Of a stretch of DNA of 64,000 nt, positions 29,077 to 38,949 are shown piece after piece. How positions within the stretch are numbered: position 1 is the stretch's first letter; each line of letters begins with the position of its first letter. A model generated the notes under the pieces. It ran no database searches and had not been told where the DNA came from. It saw nothing but the letters and a program-made list of their open reading frames with translations. The stretch spans positions 40,892 to 104,891 of the forward strand of contig JAKARO010000005.1 in the NCBI GenBank assembly GCA_021821885.1, written 5' to 3'. Source of the stretch: Pseudomonadota bacterium. Lineage in GTDB: Bacteria > Pseudomonadota > Gammaproteobacteria > Acidithiobacillales > Acidithiobacillaceae. Both the position numbers and the translations under genes were made by a program.

Positions 29077-29722
29077 GCAGCCATCCCCTTTTCAGGGAGG
29101 AGCAAGCCGAAAAAAAAATCTGCTGGCATCCACAGCCCTGGTTGTACCGCCCGTTCCGGATAGGCCCCAGATACGGCAGGCTGCCGGCACAGGCTCTGCG
29201 GCGCCCACCGGTGTTTCCGCAAAAAGACCAGGAATGCCGTCAGGAAAACGGACAGATCCAGCGCTGAAGGCCTGTGGCCCCATTGCCAGGTGGGTGCTCC
29301 GTCAATTTTCATGGCCCATCTTCCCATTTCCATTCCGGTCCTTCCCCAGTTCTGAAGCGAAGCCATAATCCTTCCCAGGTTTTGCGGCGATTGTACCCCA
29401 CGATATCTACCCTGGGCAGTCCTTCCTGGACAGAAGGACGTGGAATTCTCCATGAAGGGGGTGTCTTCTGCAGGAAATTAGAAGGCCCGGCTGTATGGGC
29501 CAGTTCCCCTGCATGCACCGGAAAGGGCCGCTTCTGGCCGGCCGCCTCCGGATCCCCACGGATTTTTCCATGGTCCCAGCCAGCCAGAATTCACTGTGCC
29601 TACCCCATATGACCGCCAGACGTTTGCCAAGGTGTTCCTGCGGTACCGCGACTTCCCGCTGGCGCGCCTGTACAGCCACCCGGGAAGCAGGGAACTGCTG
29701 GATGGAGGAAATGGCGTAGGGT
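29077..29722. other. 646-base gap between cysM and rlmD, no convincing gene
   Basis: Both neighbours read leftward. Frames on both strands are short and lack ribosome sites. On the plus strand a stretch ending at TAG near 29745 reads PYDRQTFAKVFLRYRDFPLA and looks protein-like but has no start codon, a stop about 65 codons upstream, and runs into the cysM end. It may be a remnant. I see no terminator or known RNA. Confidence 0.3.
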
Positions 29723-30607
29723 TCAGGACGGAAAAATTCCCGTAGACAGGTAGCGGTCCCCCCTGTCACAGATGATGGTTACAAGCACGCCGTGTTCCAG
29801 CTCTGTGGCCACACGCAGCGCTGCAGCGACGGCTCCTCCGGAGGATATGCCCGCCAGTATACCCTCTTCGCGTGCCAGCCTCCTGGTCATTTCTTCAGCT
29901 TCCTCCTGGGAGACATCCATAACGCGTGTGATCTGGTCCTGGTGGTAGATTGCTGGGAGATAGGTCTTCGGCCACCGCCGGATCCCCGGGATTTTGGCTC
30001 CCTCAGAAGGCTGTACACCGATGATCTGGATTCCGGGGTGGACCTCCCGGAGATACCGCGAGGTCCCCATGATCGTTCCTGTGGTCCCCATGGCGGAAAT
30101 GAAATGGGTAACCTGTCCCCGTGTGTCACGCCAGATTTCAGGTCCGGTACCCAGATAATGGGCTTCCGGATTGTCCGGGTTAGAAAACTGGTCCAGCATG
30201 AAGCCCTCTCCTGCTGCGACCATTTCCCGGGCCCGATCAATGGCCCCTTCCATGCCTGATTCCGCAGGTGTCAGCAGGATTTCTGCGCCAAACGCACGCA
30301 TGATCTGCCTGCGTTCCACACTCATGTTTTCCGGCATGACCAGGGTGATCCGGAGCCCACGGACACTGGCAGCCATGGCGAGGGCGATTCCTGTGTTGCC
30401 ACTGGTAGGTTCCACCAGCCGGGTCTTGGGAGTTATGGTACCCCGCTCCAGCCCCCGCCGGATCATGTGGAGAGCCGGGCGGTCCTTGACCGACCCGGCG
30501 GGATTGTTGCCTTCAAGCTTCCCCAGGATCCGAACATCCCGCTTTGGACTCAGGCGGCGGAATTCACACAGGGGAGTGTTGCCGATCCAGTTTTCCAGTC
30601 CAACCAT
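29723..30607 (-). CDS. cysM: Cysteine synthase B (O-acetylserine/thiosulfate type)
   Basis: 294 residues from ATG 30607, with GAGGAG well placed upstream. PLP enzyme making cysteine (or S-sulfocysteine from thiosulfate). PLP lysine K41 is in AGSVKDRPA; VEPTSGNTGIALAM and ISAMGTTGTIMG are the substrate and phosphate loops. The short length and MVGLENWIGNTPLCEFRRLS start fit CysM rather than CysK. Divergent from the VIT1-type transporter gene with a 114-base spacer. Confidence 0.92.
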   Translation of the reverse strand: MVGLENWIGNTPLCEFRRLSPKRDVRILGKLEGNNPAGSVKDRPALHMIRRGLERGTITPKTRLVEPTSGNTGIALAMAASVRGLRITLVMPENMSVERRQIMRAFGAEILLTPAESGMEGAIDRAREMVAAGEGFMLDQFSNPDNPEAHYLGTGPEIWRDTRGQVTHFISAMGTTGTIMGTSRYLREVHPGIQIIGVQPSEGAKIPGIRRWPKTYLPAIYHQDQITRVMDVSQEEAEEMTRRLAREEGILAGISSGGAVAAALRVATELEHGVLVTIICDRGDRYLSTGIFPS

Positions 30608-30721
30608 GCCTTTTCTCCTCGCAGTACATTCTCACGGCATCCATAAATGCAGGCTAACACTGCTTTGCCGTGGACCCAAGGCTATCCCCCCTCTATTATG
30701 GAAAGTACTGGTCCTGAGAGA

Positions 30722-31444
30722 ATGGTCGAGATGGAACATAAGGCAGGTCATGTACAGCATCATGAGCACCATCACCACCAGCAGATTGGGTGGCTTAGGG
30801 CAAGCGTTCTTGGCGCAAACGACGGACTTTTGTCCACGGCGGCACTTCTGGCAGGCATGGTGGCAGGCCATGGTGGCCGGGAGACACTGATACTGGCCGG
30901 CATTGCAGCCATGGTTGCAGGAGCTTTTTCCATGGCTGCGGGTGAATATGTATCCGTCAGCTCCCAGGCGGATACCCAGGCGGCTGATCTTGCGATTGAA
31001 GAACGGGAGCTGAATAAAAATCCTGACCTTGAGCTTCTGGAGCTGACAAGGATCTATGTGCAGAGAGGGGTTTCTGAGCCTATTGCACGGCAGGTGGCCG
31101 CACAGCTCATGGAGCACGATGCCCTGGCCGCACATGCCCGCGATGAACTTGGGCTTACCGAGATTGCCCAGGCACGGCCTATCCAGGCCGCCCTGGCCTC
31201 TGCCTCTTCCTTCGCCATGGGGGCCATTTTCCCCATTCTGGCCGTTCTGTTTGTTCCCCAGGCCGAGCTCTTTGCCAGTCTGGTCCTTCTTACCCTGGGG
31301 TTTCTGACAGCACTGGGTGCGCTGGCTGCCTGGGCTGGTGGGGCACCCATGACCAGGGGCGCGGTCAGGGTGCTTTTCTGGGGGGGCTGTTCCTTGGCCG
31401 CGACCAGCATTATTGGTCATTTTCTTGGCATTACCGGGCTCTGA
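30722..31444 (+). CDS. VIT1/CCC1-family iron/manganese transporter
   Basis: 240 residues from ATG 30722; ATGs at 30647, 30698 and 30731 are also in frame, so the start is uncertain. The N-terminus is histidine-rich (HVQHHEHHHHQQ), a likely metal-binding segment. The family signature is SVLGANDGLLSTAALLAGM in TM1 and AGAFSMAAGEYVSVSSQADT; a helical metal-binding region (ADLAIEERELNKNPDLELLE) precedes three more TMs. These proteins move Fe(II)/Mn(II) out of the cytoplasm. The stop overlaps the pgl ATG. Confidence 0.88.
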   Translation: MVEMEHKAGHVQHHEHHHHQQIGWLRASVLGANDGLLSTAALLAGMVAGHGGRETLILAGIAAMVAGAFSMAAGEYVSVSSQADTQAADLAIEERELNKNPDLELLELTRIYVQRGVSEPIARQVAAQLMEHDALAAHARDELGLTEIAQARPIQAALASASSFAMGAIFPILAVLFVPQAELFASLVLLTLGFLTALGALAAWAGGAPMTRGAVRVLFWGGCSLAATSIIGHFLGITGL

Positions 31445-32160
31445 TGCGGGAAGGAGCTCCTTCCTGGCATCTGTATCCAGGCCCTGAAACTCTGGCCGGA
31501 GCACTGGCTGCGGCCATCGTGCGCCTGGCCCGGGAATCCATTGATAGGCACGGTTCCTTCCATATGGTACTGGCTGGGGGAAATACTCCTCGTACCGTTT
31601 ACGCCCGGATCCGCCAGACTGGCCACCAGTGGGAAAGGTGGCATCTTTATTATAGTGACGAACGCTGTGTGCCCCGTGAAAGTCCGGACCGGAATTCCCG
31701 GATGGCTGAAGAAACATGGCTGGCCCATGTACCAGTCCCGGTTCGCCAGCATCATGTGATTCCGGCAGAGCTGGGGCCGGGTCCGGGAGCCAGGGCCTAT
31801 GCCGCCCTTCTTCCGTCCCACCGTTTTGATCTGGTATTGCTGGGACTGGGAGAAGATGGGCACTGTGCAAGCCTGTTCCCGGAAGGGGAATGGCCTCTCC
31901 TGGAGGCCCCCTTCCATCCCGCCGTTCTTCCGGTCAGGTGGGCACCCAGGCCTCCTGGGCATAGGGTTTCTATGGGCAGCATGCGGCTTCGGCATACCCG
32001 AAGGATGATGTTTCTGGTGAGCGGGTCTGAAAAAACCAGGGCTGTTCACCAGTGGCGCGCTGGGGAAAGAATCCCGGCCGCAATCGTCGGAGCAGGTGCC
32101 GAGATATGGCTGGATGAGGCCGCCTGGACCGGTGCAGATGCATCCGGTGCCCTCTTCTAG
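31444..32160 (+). CDS. pgl: 6-phosphogluconolactonase
   Basis: 238 residues from ATG 31444, coupled to the transporter by TGATG. Hydrolyses 6-phosphogluconolactone in the oxidative pentose-phosphate pathway. Family motifs: FHMVLAGGNTPRTVYARI, WHLYYSDERCVPRESPDRN and LVLLGLGEDGHCASLFPEG, which includes the catalytic histidine. zwf and gnd are not in the window. Its last four bases overlap the end of the convergent SPFH gene. Confidence 0.93.
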   Translation: MREGAPSWHLYPGPETLAGALAAAIVRLARESIDRHGSFHMVLAGGNTPRTVYARIRQTGHQWERWHLYYSDERCVPRESPDRNSRMAEETWLAHVPVPVRQHHVIPAELGPGPGARAYAALLPSHRFDLVLLGLGEDGHCASLFPEGEWPLLEAPFHPAVLPVRWAPRPPGHRVSMGSMRLRHTRRMMFLVSGSEKTRAVHQWRAGERIPAAIVGAGAEIWLDEAAWTGADASGALF

Positions 32161-33110
32161 GCGGACGCTTTTTCCGCCTTTTCCCTTTCCCCGGTTCTGC
32201 TCTCGGATCGGACAATAGCCAGGGCAGTAGACACGAGCGCGCCAATGTTGCCCAGATCTGCCGGGATTACGAGGCTGTTTCCGGCTTTGGCAAGGTTCCC
32301 CCATTTTTCAATATAATCCCTGGCCACCTGCATCTGGAGTGCCTCCAGTCCACCTGGTTCGTGGGCTGCGCTACCGACAACACGGATTGCGGAAGCCGTA
32401 GCTCCGGCAACCAGCTCAATGGCGCGGGCTTCGCCTTCAGCACGGAGAATCTCAGCCTGCCTGCGGCCATCGGCAATATTGATTTCCTGCTGGCGCTGGC
32501 CTTCCGAGGTGTTGATCTGCTGCTGTCGCTGTGCCTCGGATTTGGCAATGATGGCGCGTTTTTCCCGTTCTGCCGTGATCTGCAGTTCCATTGCCCGGAT
32601 AATTTCTGCAGGAGGGGTAATATCCTTGATTTCGTAGCGCAGTACCTTGACCCCCCAGTTGATGGCCGCTTCGTCAACTGCTCCAGCCACGGCAGCATTG
32701 AGCAGCTGTCTGGAAGAAAGTGCCGCATCAAGATGGAGCTTGCCGATTTCAGAGCGCATGCTGGTTTGGGCAAGCTGGATAACTGCAGTAAAAGGATTGC
32801 TCGAACCATAAGCCGCCTTCACGGCATCTGTGATCTGCATATAGAGGATTCCATCCACAGTCATGGTTGTGTTGTCCAGGGAGATGCAGACCTGGGCGGG
32901 AACTTCCATGGGCAGTTCCCGCATGTCGAAACGGAAAGCGACGCGGTCTACAAAGGGAACAATCAGGTTCAGGCCCGGTTGCAGCACCTGGTAGTACCGG
33001 CCCAGTCTTTCTATAACCCATGCCCGCTGCTGCGGGACCACGCGTATGGTGGCCCGCAGGATAAAAAGTACCGCAACGAGGACGGTCAGGATGGTGAAGA
33101 GGGTGGACAT
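32157..33110 (-). CDS. SPFH/band-7 membrane protein (QmcA/paraslipin type)
   Basis: 317 residues. One N-terminal membrane segment (LFTILTVLVAVLFILRATI), the SPFH domain starting at VVPQQRAWVIERLGRYYQVL, then a coiled coil (KRAIIAKSEAQRQQQINTSE onward) typical of stomatin-like scaffold proteins. It overlaps the NfeD gene by 25 bases; SPFH-NfeD pairs are standard and thought to organise membrane microdomains. The stop overlaps that of pgl on the other strand. Confidence 0.92.
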   Translation of the reverse strand: MSTLFTILTVLVAVLFILRATIRVVPQQRAWVIERLGRYYQVLQPGLNLIVPFVDRVAFRFDMRELPMEVPAQVCISLDNTTMTVDGILYMQITDAVKAAYGSSNPFTAVIQLAQTSMRSEIGKLHLDAALSSRQLLNAAVAGAVDEAAINWGVKVLRYEIKDITPPAEIIRAMELQITAEREKRAIIAKSEAQRQQQINTSEGQRQQEINIADGRRQAEILRAEGEARAIELVAGATASAIRVVGSAAHEPGGLEALQMQVARDYIEKWGNLAKAGNSLVIPADLGNIGALVSTALAIVRSESRTGEREKAEKASA

Positions 33111-33550
33111 GATGTAGAAACCTGTGCCGAAGAAGGGGGAATGGGGGCAATATGCAGCAGGCTGCCTTCCCGTCCGACAATGATGGCTGCTTCTCCCGGA
33201 CAGACAGGCGGTGCGGCATTCTCCAGGACAGCCGACCAGTCGGAGCCACGATAGTGCACGCGATAGTGTCCTTCTGGATCTGGTCCATGGAGAAGTTCTA
33301 CCGTCTGGCCAATGTCCAGGTCATCAATGCCGGCCTGTCTGGAGGCAAGGGAGTGCCGTAGCAGGGCGGTCAGAAAGATCAGGGCAGCAGATGCTGCCAG
33401 AAAAACCCAGTGTAGTATCAGGTGGGGAAGAAAAAGGCCCGAAAGAAGGGTCACAATCGCTGCGAGGGCTACAGCCGCAAGATAGAAGGTTCCGCTGAAA
33501 AGTTCGGCGATACCGGAGACGAGGGCAATGGCCAGATACAGCAGCTGCAT
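33086..33550 (-). CDS. NfeD-like membrane protein (short type)
   Basis: 154 residues from ATG 33550 (MQLLYLAIALVSGIAELFSG). Two to three N-terminal membrane helices and a C-terminal OB-fold domain (HYRVHYRGSDWSAVLE) with the usual NfeD pattern, but no protease domain, so this is the short form (NfeD1b type). It begins two bases before the end of glgB and overlaps the SPFH gene at its own 3' end. Partner role is inferred from the pair. Confidence 0.88.
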   Translation of the reverse strand: MQLLYLAIALVSGIAELFSGTFYLAAVALAAIVTLLSGLFLPHLILHWVFLAASAALIFLTALLRHSLASRQAGIDDLDIGQTVELLHGPDPEGHYRVHYRGSDWSAVLENAAPPVCPGEAAIIVGREGSLLHIAPIPPSSAQVSTSCPPSSPS

Positions 33551-33551
33551 C

Positions 33552-35741
33552 TCAGGACCCGGCGATCTGGAGAAAAATGGCCGCAAGGGGCGGAAGGATT
33601 ACCTCAATACTAGCAGGCTGTCCCATCCAGGGAATACCTTGGGCCTGCATTGGCAGGTTGCCGATGTTGCTACCCCCATAGGCTGCCGCATCGCTATTGA
33701 AAATTTCGGCATACAGGCCCGTTCTGGGGACCCCGATGCGGTATCCATGGCGGGGTACAGGAGTGAAATTGCAGAGAACCAGAACAAAGTCCCCTTCTCT
33801 GCCCCAGCGCAGAAAGGAAAGAACCGACTGGTCGGCATCGTGGCAGTCGATCCACTGGAAACCTTCGGACTGGAAATCCATCTGGTGGAATGCCGGGAGA
33901 GATCGGTGCAGATGGTTCAGATCTCCGTAGAGCTGCTGGATCTGCGCATGCCAGGAAACCTGCAGAAGCTCCCAGTCCAGTGCGCTGCCGCTGTCCCATT
34001 CCCGTCCGTGAGCAAATTCGTTACCCATGAAATTGAGTTTTTTTCCGGGATGGGCGAACTGGTAGCTGAAGAGCAAGCGCAGGTTGGCGAACCGCTGCCA
34101 GACATCTCCAGGCATTTTGTCCAGTAAGGATCCTTTGCCATGAACTACTTCATCGTGTGACAGCGGGAGAATGAAATTTTCCGTATAGGCATAGAGCTGG
34201 CTGAACGTCAGGGAATCCTGGTGATAGCGGCGGAAGACAGGATCCTGCCTGAAATAGCCCAGAGTGTCGTGCATCCATCCCATATTCCATTTCATGGAAA
34301 AGCCAAGCCCTCCAATATAGGCAGGACGGGAAACCATGGGCCATGCTGTGGATTCCTCGGCAATGCTGACAATGCCCGGATACTGGCCGTTTAGAATTAT
34401 GTGCATCTCACGGAGGAAATCGATGGCTTCCAGATTTTCCCTTCCGCCGTACCGGTTCGGAATCCAGTCCCCTGTCTCCCGCGAATAGTCGCGATAGAGA
34501 AGGGAAGCCACCGCATCCACCCGAAATCCGTCCACATGGAATTCCTCCACCCAGTAGCAGGCGTTGCTCAGGAGGAAATTCCGGACCTCGTTCCGGCCAA
34601 AATTGAAAATATAGGTTCCCCAGTCCTGATGCTCTCCCTCACGGGGGTCTGCATGCTCATAGAGCGGGGTGCCATCAAAACGCGCAAGTCCCCAGTCATC
34701 CCTGGGGAAATGCCCGGGTACCCAGTCCAGAAGGATGCCGATTCCATGCTGGTGGCAGTAGTCTACAAAATACCGGAAATCATCAGGGCTGCCGAAGCGG
34801 CTGGAGGGTGCATAATATCCGCTGACCTGGTATCCCCAGGATTCGTCGAGTGGATGTTCCATGACCGGTAAAAGTTCCAGATGGGTAAAACCCATTTTCT
34901 GGCTGTAGGCAGCCAGTTCTTCTGCAAGGCGGCGATAGCCAAGAAAACTTCCGTCCGGGTTCCTTTTCCAGGAGCCCAAATGCACTTCGTAGACGCTCAT
35001 GGGCGCGCGCTGCCAGTCACTCTCTCGCCGCTGCCGCAGCCAGGCGGCATCATGCCATGCGTAAGTGCTCCTTGTGACCTGTGCAGCCGTATCCGGGCGT
35101 ATCTCGAATGCGTTGGCATAAGGATCGGTTTTGACAAACACACTTCCCGAATCCCGGTGGCGGATCTCAAACTTGTACCGGCTTCCTTCAGGGATGCCGG
35201 GGATAAAGAGTTCCCACAGCCCAGTGCTGCCTCGTACCCGCATGGGATGGGTACGCCCATCCCAAAGGTTGAAGTCCCCCACAACGCTCACCCGCTCGGC
35301 ATTAGGGGCCCAGACGGAAAAAAAGACGCCCCCTATACCCTCGGCATGACAGGGGTGGGCTCCCAGTTTTTTGTAGGCATCAAGCCACCGTCCCTCACTA
35401 AAAAGGTGCAGATCAAGATCGCCAAGCATGGGAGAAAATGTATATGAATCATAATTCTGAAACTTTTTTCCATTCGGGTCGGCCCACCGCAGCAGGTATG
35501 GGGTGGGGAGGCGGGCCAGACTTTGCCCGGAAAAAAAGCCAGCCGGATGCAGCTTCTGCAGGGGATGTATTTGGCCATCTTCCAGCAAAATTTCTGCCGT
35601 GGCGGCACCAGGAAGAAAAGATCTCTGCTGCCACGTACCGTTTTTTTCATGCTGCCCGAGCCAGGAGAAGGGGTCATGGTGCCGGGCTGCAAGAATGGCC
35701 ACGGCATCTGCGGAAAGCGTTTCGATGTTTTCCTCTTCCAT
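33552..35741 (-). CDS. glgB: 1,4-alpha-glucan branching enzyme
   Basis: 729 residues from ATG 35741 (TGGAG eight bases upstream); the frame extends to 35807 without support. GlgB makes alpha-1,6 branches in glycogen. A CBM48 module ([19 protein letters not shown]) is followed by the GH13 barrel: nucleophile Asp in [16 protein letters not shown], acid/base Glu in [11 protein letters not shown], and transition-state [13 protein letters not shown]. Length is the full ~730 residues with the extra N-terminal module. No other glg gene is adjacent. Confidence 0.96.
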   Translation of the reverse strand: MEEENIETLSADAVAILAARHHDPFSWLGQHEKNGTWQQRSFLPGAATAEILLEDGQIHPLQKLHPAGFFSGQSLARLPTPYLLRWADPNGKKFQNYDSYTFSPMLGDLDLHLFSEGRWLDAYKKLGAHPCHAEGIGGVFFSVWAPNAERVSVVGDFNLWDGRTHPMRVRGSTGLWELFIPGIPEGSRYKFEIRHRDSGSVFVKTDPYANAFEIRPDTAAQVTRSTYAWHDAAWLRQRRESDWQRAPMSVYEVHLGSWKRNPDGSFLGYRRLAEELAAYSQKMGFTHLELLPVMEHPLDESWGYQVSGYYAPSSRFGSPDDFRYFVDYCHQHGIGILLDWVPGHFPRDDWGLARFDGTPLYEHADPREGEHQDWGTYIFNFGRNEVRNFLLSNACYWVEEFHVDGFRVDAVASLLYRDYSRETGDWIPNRYGGRENLEAIDFLREMHIILNGQYPGIVSIAEESTAWPMVSRPAYIGGLGFSMKWNMGWMHDTLGYFRQDPVFRRYHQDSLTFSQLYAYTENFILPLSHDEVVHGKGSLLDKMPGDVWQRFANLRLLFSYQFAHPGKKLNFMGNEFAHGREWDSGSALDWELLQVSWHAQIQQLYGDLNHLHRSLPAFHQMDFQSEGFQWIDCHDADQSVLSFLRWGREGDFVLVLCNFTPVPRHGYRIGVPRTGLYAEIFNSDAAAYGGSNIGNLPMQAQGIPWMGQPASIEVILPPLAAIFLQIAGS

Positions 35742-35867
35742 GGCAGGCTCCAGTGTCCCCTGGCCGCAGGTGTGTCTAGGGCAGGATAGCACAAAAGCAG
35801 TGGACACCGGCGATGGCCTGCCTCTGCTGCTGGCCGGTATGCGGGAGCTGATCCGAAGGGCGGCGGT

Positions 35868-36707
35868 TCAGTCTTCCCTGTTTTCGTGCCGGAACTTTCT
35901 TTCTGCTTCTTCCATCAGGGCTTCGGGATCCGGTTCTTCCTGACCTGTAGAGATAAATTCCCCTGAAGCAGAGCCGTTACGGAAACGGGCAGCGAAAAGG
36001 AGTCCGAGTTCGAACAGCATGTACATGGGGATCATGAGCAGCACCATGGACAGAACATCAGGTGGACTCAGGACGGCGGATGCCACTGCGCAGATAAGGA
36101 ATACATATCTCCTTCCCCGGCGCAGGGAGTCCAGCTGGATCAGTCCGATTTTGACCAGTACCACCACGAGGATGGGAATCTGGAAGGCCAGTCCAAACGC
36201 CAGGGAGAATTTGACAATCAGGGAGAGATAATCACTGACCTTCGGCATGGCACTGATATCACCACCCGAAAAGCTGGCAAAAAAACGGAATGCATTGGGA
36301 AAAATAACAAAATAGGCAAACAGGATTCCTGCCAGAAAGAGGGAAAGAGAGACAAAAATCAGGGGGAAAAAAATCTTTCGTTCATGGAGATACAGACCAG
36401 GTGCAACAAAGGCCCAGAACTGGTAGAGGACCATGGGGAGGGCCAGAATAAAGCCGGCAATCAGCGAAAGCTGCACATAGGTAAGAAAAACTTCCGGGAG
36501 ACTGGTGTATATCAGGTGGCTGCCTTTGGGAAGGACAGAAACCAGGGGCGCTGCCAGGATTTCATAGATGCTCTGTGCAAAAGGGTAGGACACCAGAAAT
36601 CCGGCGAAAATGGCAATCACGGAGTACAGTACCCGCCGGCGCAGTTCCAGAAGGTGTCCAATAAAGGTGTTTTCTGCAGAATTGCCAGAATTTTCGGCGC
36701 TTGCCAT
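35868..36707 (-). CDS. tatC: Sec-independent (Tat) translocase subunit TatC
   Basis: 279 residues from ATG 36707. TatC recognises twin-arginine signal peptides and forms the receptor complex with TatB. FIGHLLELRRRVLYSV is the conserved N-terminal signature with the key Glu, FPNAFRFFASF and LSPPDVLSMVLLMIPMYMLF are later motifs; six membrane helices are visible. The C-terminal tail is charged and longer than in E. coli. It follows tatA and tatB as tatABC, downstream of the his genes. Confidence 0.96.
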   Translation of the reverse strand: MASAENSGNSAENTFIGHLLELRRRVLYSVIAIFAGFLVSYPFAQSIYEILAAPLVSVLPKGSHLIYTSLPEVFLTYVQLSLIAGFILALPMVLYQFWAFVAPGLYLHERKIFFPLIFVSLSLFLAGILFAYFVIFPNAFRFFASFSGGDISAMPKVSDYLSLIVKFSLAFGLAFQIPILVVVLVKIGLIQLDSLRRGRRYVFLICAVASAVLSPPDVLSMVLLMIPMYMLFELGLLFAARFRNGSASGEFISTGQEEPDPEALMEEAERKFRHENRED

Positions 36708-36789
36708 GAATGACCCTATAGGCTTTGACGGTCTACGCAGGAAGGGAAAGGTTCTGGCAGGAACGGGCCCAAAGAAGAACTGCTGGACT

Positions 36790-37131
36790 TCAATGGAAAG
36801 GGTGTTCTTCAGGCGCTGCCGGTGGCAGGAATCCTGGCAGGGATTCCTGGTTTTCCACATTTGCTGGCGGTGGACCAGCGCGACTGTCCTCTGCCATCTC
36901 CGGGTCCAGTATGGAGGCAGCTGTCTGGTCTCTCAGGTTCTGCGCTTCCTGTCGCAGCTCGTCAATCAGCAGCTGCTGTTCCATCTCGGTACGTGCGTTC
37001 CCCATCATCCGCCGGACGCTGCCATACCATCGCCCCGCCGATCGGGCCAGTCCGGGCAGCTTTTCCGGTCCTACCACGAGCAGGGCTATGACCGCCAGAA
37101 GCGCAAGCTCGCCAAAACTGAAGTCAAACAT
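36790..37131 (-). CDS. tatB: Sec-independent translocase subunit TatB
   Basis: 113 residues. MFDFSFGELALLAVIALLVV is the TatB membrane helix with its Glu, followed by GPEKLPGLARSAGRW (hinge and amphipathic helix) and a Pro/Glu-rich tail. It works with TatC as the signal-peptide receptor. It begins six bases after tatA and precedes tatC by 82 bases. Confidence 0.94.
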   Translation of the reverse strand: MFDFSFGELALLAVIALLVVGPEKLPGLARSAGRWYGSVRRMMGNARTEMEQQLLIDELRQEAQNLRDQTAASILDPEMAEDSRAGPPPANVENQESLPGFLPPAAPEEHPFH

Positions 37132-37137
37132 TTTGCA

Positions 37138-37377
37138 TCAGCTGCGGTGCAGCCCTTCCTGTTCTTTTCCTTTCTGGGCATCGACCTCAATGGTATGCCC
37201 TATTGCTGCATTTTCCTGGTCCCTGTCCTTCTTTTCTTCCTCTTCACGGACAGCGGAGCGGAAGCTTCGGATGGCAGAACCAAGGTCGGTGCCCACATTC
37301 CTCAGCTTGGCAGTGCCAAACAGGGCAACGACAATCAAGAGAATAATGACGAGATGCCAGATGCTGAAAGCGCCCAT
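37138..37377 (-). CDS. tatA: Sec-independent translocase subunit TatA
   Basis: 79 residues. [20 protein letters not shown] is the short membrane helix and [20 protein letters not shown] the amphipathic helix of TatA, the pore-forming subunit. The tail is charged and unstructured. First gene of tatABC, 65 bases after hisIE on the same strand with no visible terminator between, an arrangement also known in other proteobacteria. Confidence 0.95.
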   Translation of the reverse strand: MGAFSIWHLVIILLIVVALFGTAKLRNVGTDLGSAIRSFRSAVREEEEKKDRDQENAAIGHTIEVDAQKGKEQEGLHRS

Positions 37378-37442
37378 GTGAAAACTCCTTCCCTGCCGGG
37401 ATAGTGGCGGTCATTCGACCTTAGAAAAAGCCAGCGGTGCCG

Positions 37443-38156
37443 TCAAGTGCGACCAGATCTGGAAGCTTTTTCTGCCAGACCTGAAACGCCTTCGCGGCGC
37501 CCCAGTTCCGCAAGTACATCCCTGATATGCAAATCCCGTTCCTCCAGGGCAACCAGAAGGTGGAAAATCAGGTCTGCGGCTTCCGAAACAACCGGTTTTC
37601 TGTCTGGATTCTTGCAGGCCAGTACAAATTCGGTGGCCTCTTCCCCAATCTTTTTCAGGATGCGGTCCTGTCCATCGTGGAGCAGTCGGGCTACGTAGGA
37701 GTGGTCAGGATCAGCCTGACGGCGATGATGGATGGTTTCCTGGAGGGTGTCCAGAAAATTTCCTCCCGGTGGTTGTGCCGGCTGCCAGCCATTTTCTCCG
37801 GCCCACTGGAAAAAACAGGTATCCGCACCTGTGTGGCAGGCGGCTCCCACCTGTGTGACACGCACCAGAAGAGTGTCACCGTCGCAGTCCAGACCCAGGC
37901 CGACGAGGTGCTGGATATGACCAGATGTCTCCCCCTTGCGCCAGAGGGATTTCCGCGACCGGGACCAGTACACCCCCCTTTTCTCCTGGAGTGTGGCAAT
38001 GAGCGCTTCCCTGTTCATCCAGGCCAGCATCAGGATCCGTCCGCTAAAGACATCCTGGGCGATGGCCGGCACGAGGCCTTCCGCATTCCAGCGTATGGAT
38101 TCCAGGAAGGAAGAAAAATTCTGGTCTGGTAACGGTATTTCGGTATTCATTGGCAT
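37443..38156 (-). CDS. hisI: Bifunctional phosphoribosyl-AMP cyclohydrolase / phosphoribosyl-ATP pyrophosphatase
   Basis: 237 residues from ATG 38156 (ATG 38150 also possible). The HisI half (to about residue 120) has [28 protein letters not shown] and the zinc site [14 protein letters not shown]; the HisE half has [12 protein letters not shown] and [12 protein letters not shown]. It catalyses steps 2 and 3 of histidine synthesis. Fusion of the two activities (HisIE) is usual in enterics; many beta relatives have separate genes. Last his gene of the cluster. Confidence 0.95.
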   Translation of the reverse strand: MPMNTEIPLPDQNFSSFLESIRWNAEGLVPAIAQDVFSGRILMLAWMNREALIATLQEKRGVYWSRSRKSLWRKGETSGHIQHLVGLGLDCDGDTLLVRVTQVGAACHTGADTCFFQWAGENGWQPAQPPGGNFLDTLQETIHHRRQADPDHSYVARLLHDGQDRILKKIGEEATEFVLACKNPDRKPVVSEAADLIFHLLVALEERDLHIRDVLAELGRREGVSGLAEKASRSGRT

Positions 38157-38186
38157 CTTGGACGAAAAAACAGGATGTTCATGGGG

Positions 38187-38948
38187 CTAAATGTCCTGCC
38201 GGACAGGTATGCCCCTGGAGGCCATGGCAGCCTTGACGCCAGGGATGCGGAACTGCCCAAAGTGAAAGACGCTGGCCGCCAGGACTGCATCGGCATGCCC
38301 GGAAAGAATGCCTTCCGAGAAATCCTCCAGATGTCCTACGCCGCCAGATGCAATGACGGGGACGGGCACGCTGTCGCTGATCGCACGGGTCAGCTCCAGG
38401 TCAAAGCCCCTGCCTGTTCCATCCCGGTCCATGCTGGTCACGAGCAGTTCGCCTGCGCCGTAGGATGCCATCTGGCTTGCCCAGAATATGGCATCCAGCC
38501 CGGTGGGCCGGCGCCCGCCATGCGTGAAGACCTCCCAGCGGTCCCCCACACGCTTTGCATCAATAGCTACAACAATGCACGAATTGCCAAAGCGCTGGGC
38601 AGCCCGCTGAACCAGTCCAGGGTCCTGTACCGCCGCGCTGTTAATGCTGACCTTGTCCGCCCCTGCGAGGAGAAGGGTCCGTATATCCTCAACACAGCGC
38701 ACACCGCCCCCTACAGTAAGAGGAATAAAGACCCTGGCGGCCACCGCTGATACGACATCCGCCATAGTCTGGCGGCCTTCATGGCTGGCTGAAATGTCCA
38801 GGAACGTAATTTCATCCGCCCCTTCATCATTATAGCGGGCAGCGGTTTCCACCGGATCACCGGCATCCCGGAGAGACAGAAACCGGACACCCTTGACGAC
38901 CCGTCCAGCATCAATATCCAGGCATGGAATGACGCGTTTTGCAAGCAT
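38187..38948 (-). CDS. hisF: Imidazole glycerol phosphate synthase, cyclase subunit
   Basis: 253 residues. TIM barrel that, with HisH, forms imidazole glycerol phosphate and [25 protein letters not shown] holds the first catalytic Asp; the second is in [34 protein letters not shown] and [13 protein letters not shown] bind phosphate. It starts one base after hisA ends, consistent with tight operon structure. Confidence 0.97.
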   Translation of the reverse strand: MLAKRVIPCLDIDAGRVVKGVRFLSLRDAGDPVETAARYNDEGADEITFLDISASHEGRQTMADVVSAVAARVFIPLTVGGGVRCVEDIRTLLLAGADKVSINSAAVQDPGLVQRAAQRFGNSCIVVAIDAKRVGDRWEVFTHGGRRPTGLDAIFWASQMASYGAGELLVTSMDRDGTGRGFDLELTRAISDSVPVPVIASGGVGHLEDFSEGILSGHADAVLAASVFHFGQFRIPGVKAAMASRGIPVRQDI

Positions 38949-38949
38949 T

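Noticed and set aside
30632..31870. 412-codon open frame on the minus strand
   Set aside because: Antisense to the VIT1-type transporter and pgl, both with clear family motifs.
32361..33254. 297-codon open frame on the plus strand
   Set aside because: Antisense to the SPFH and NfeD genes.
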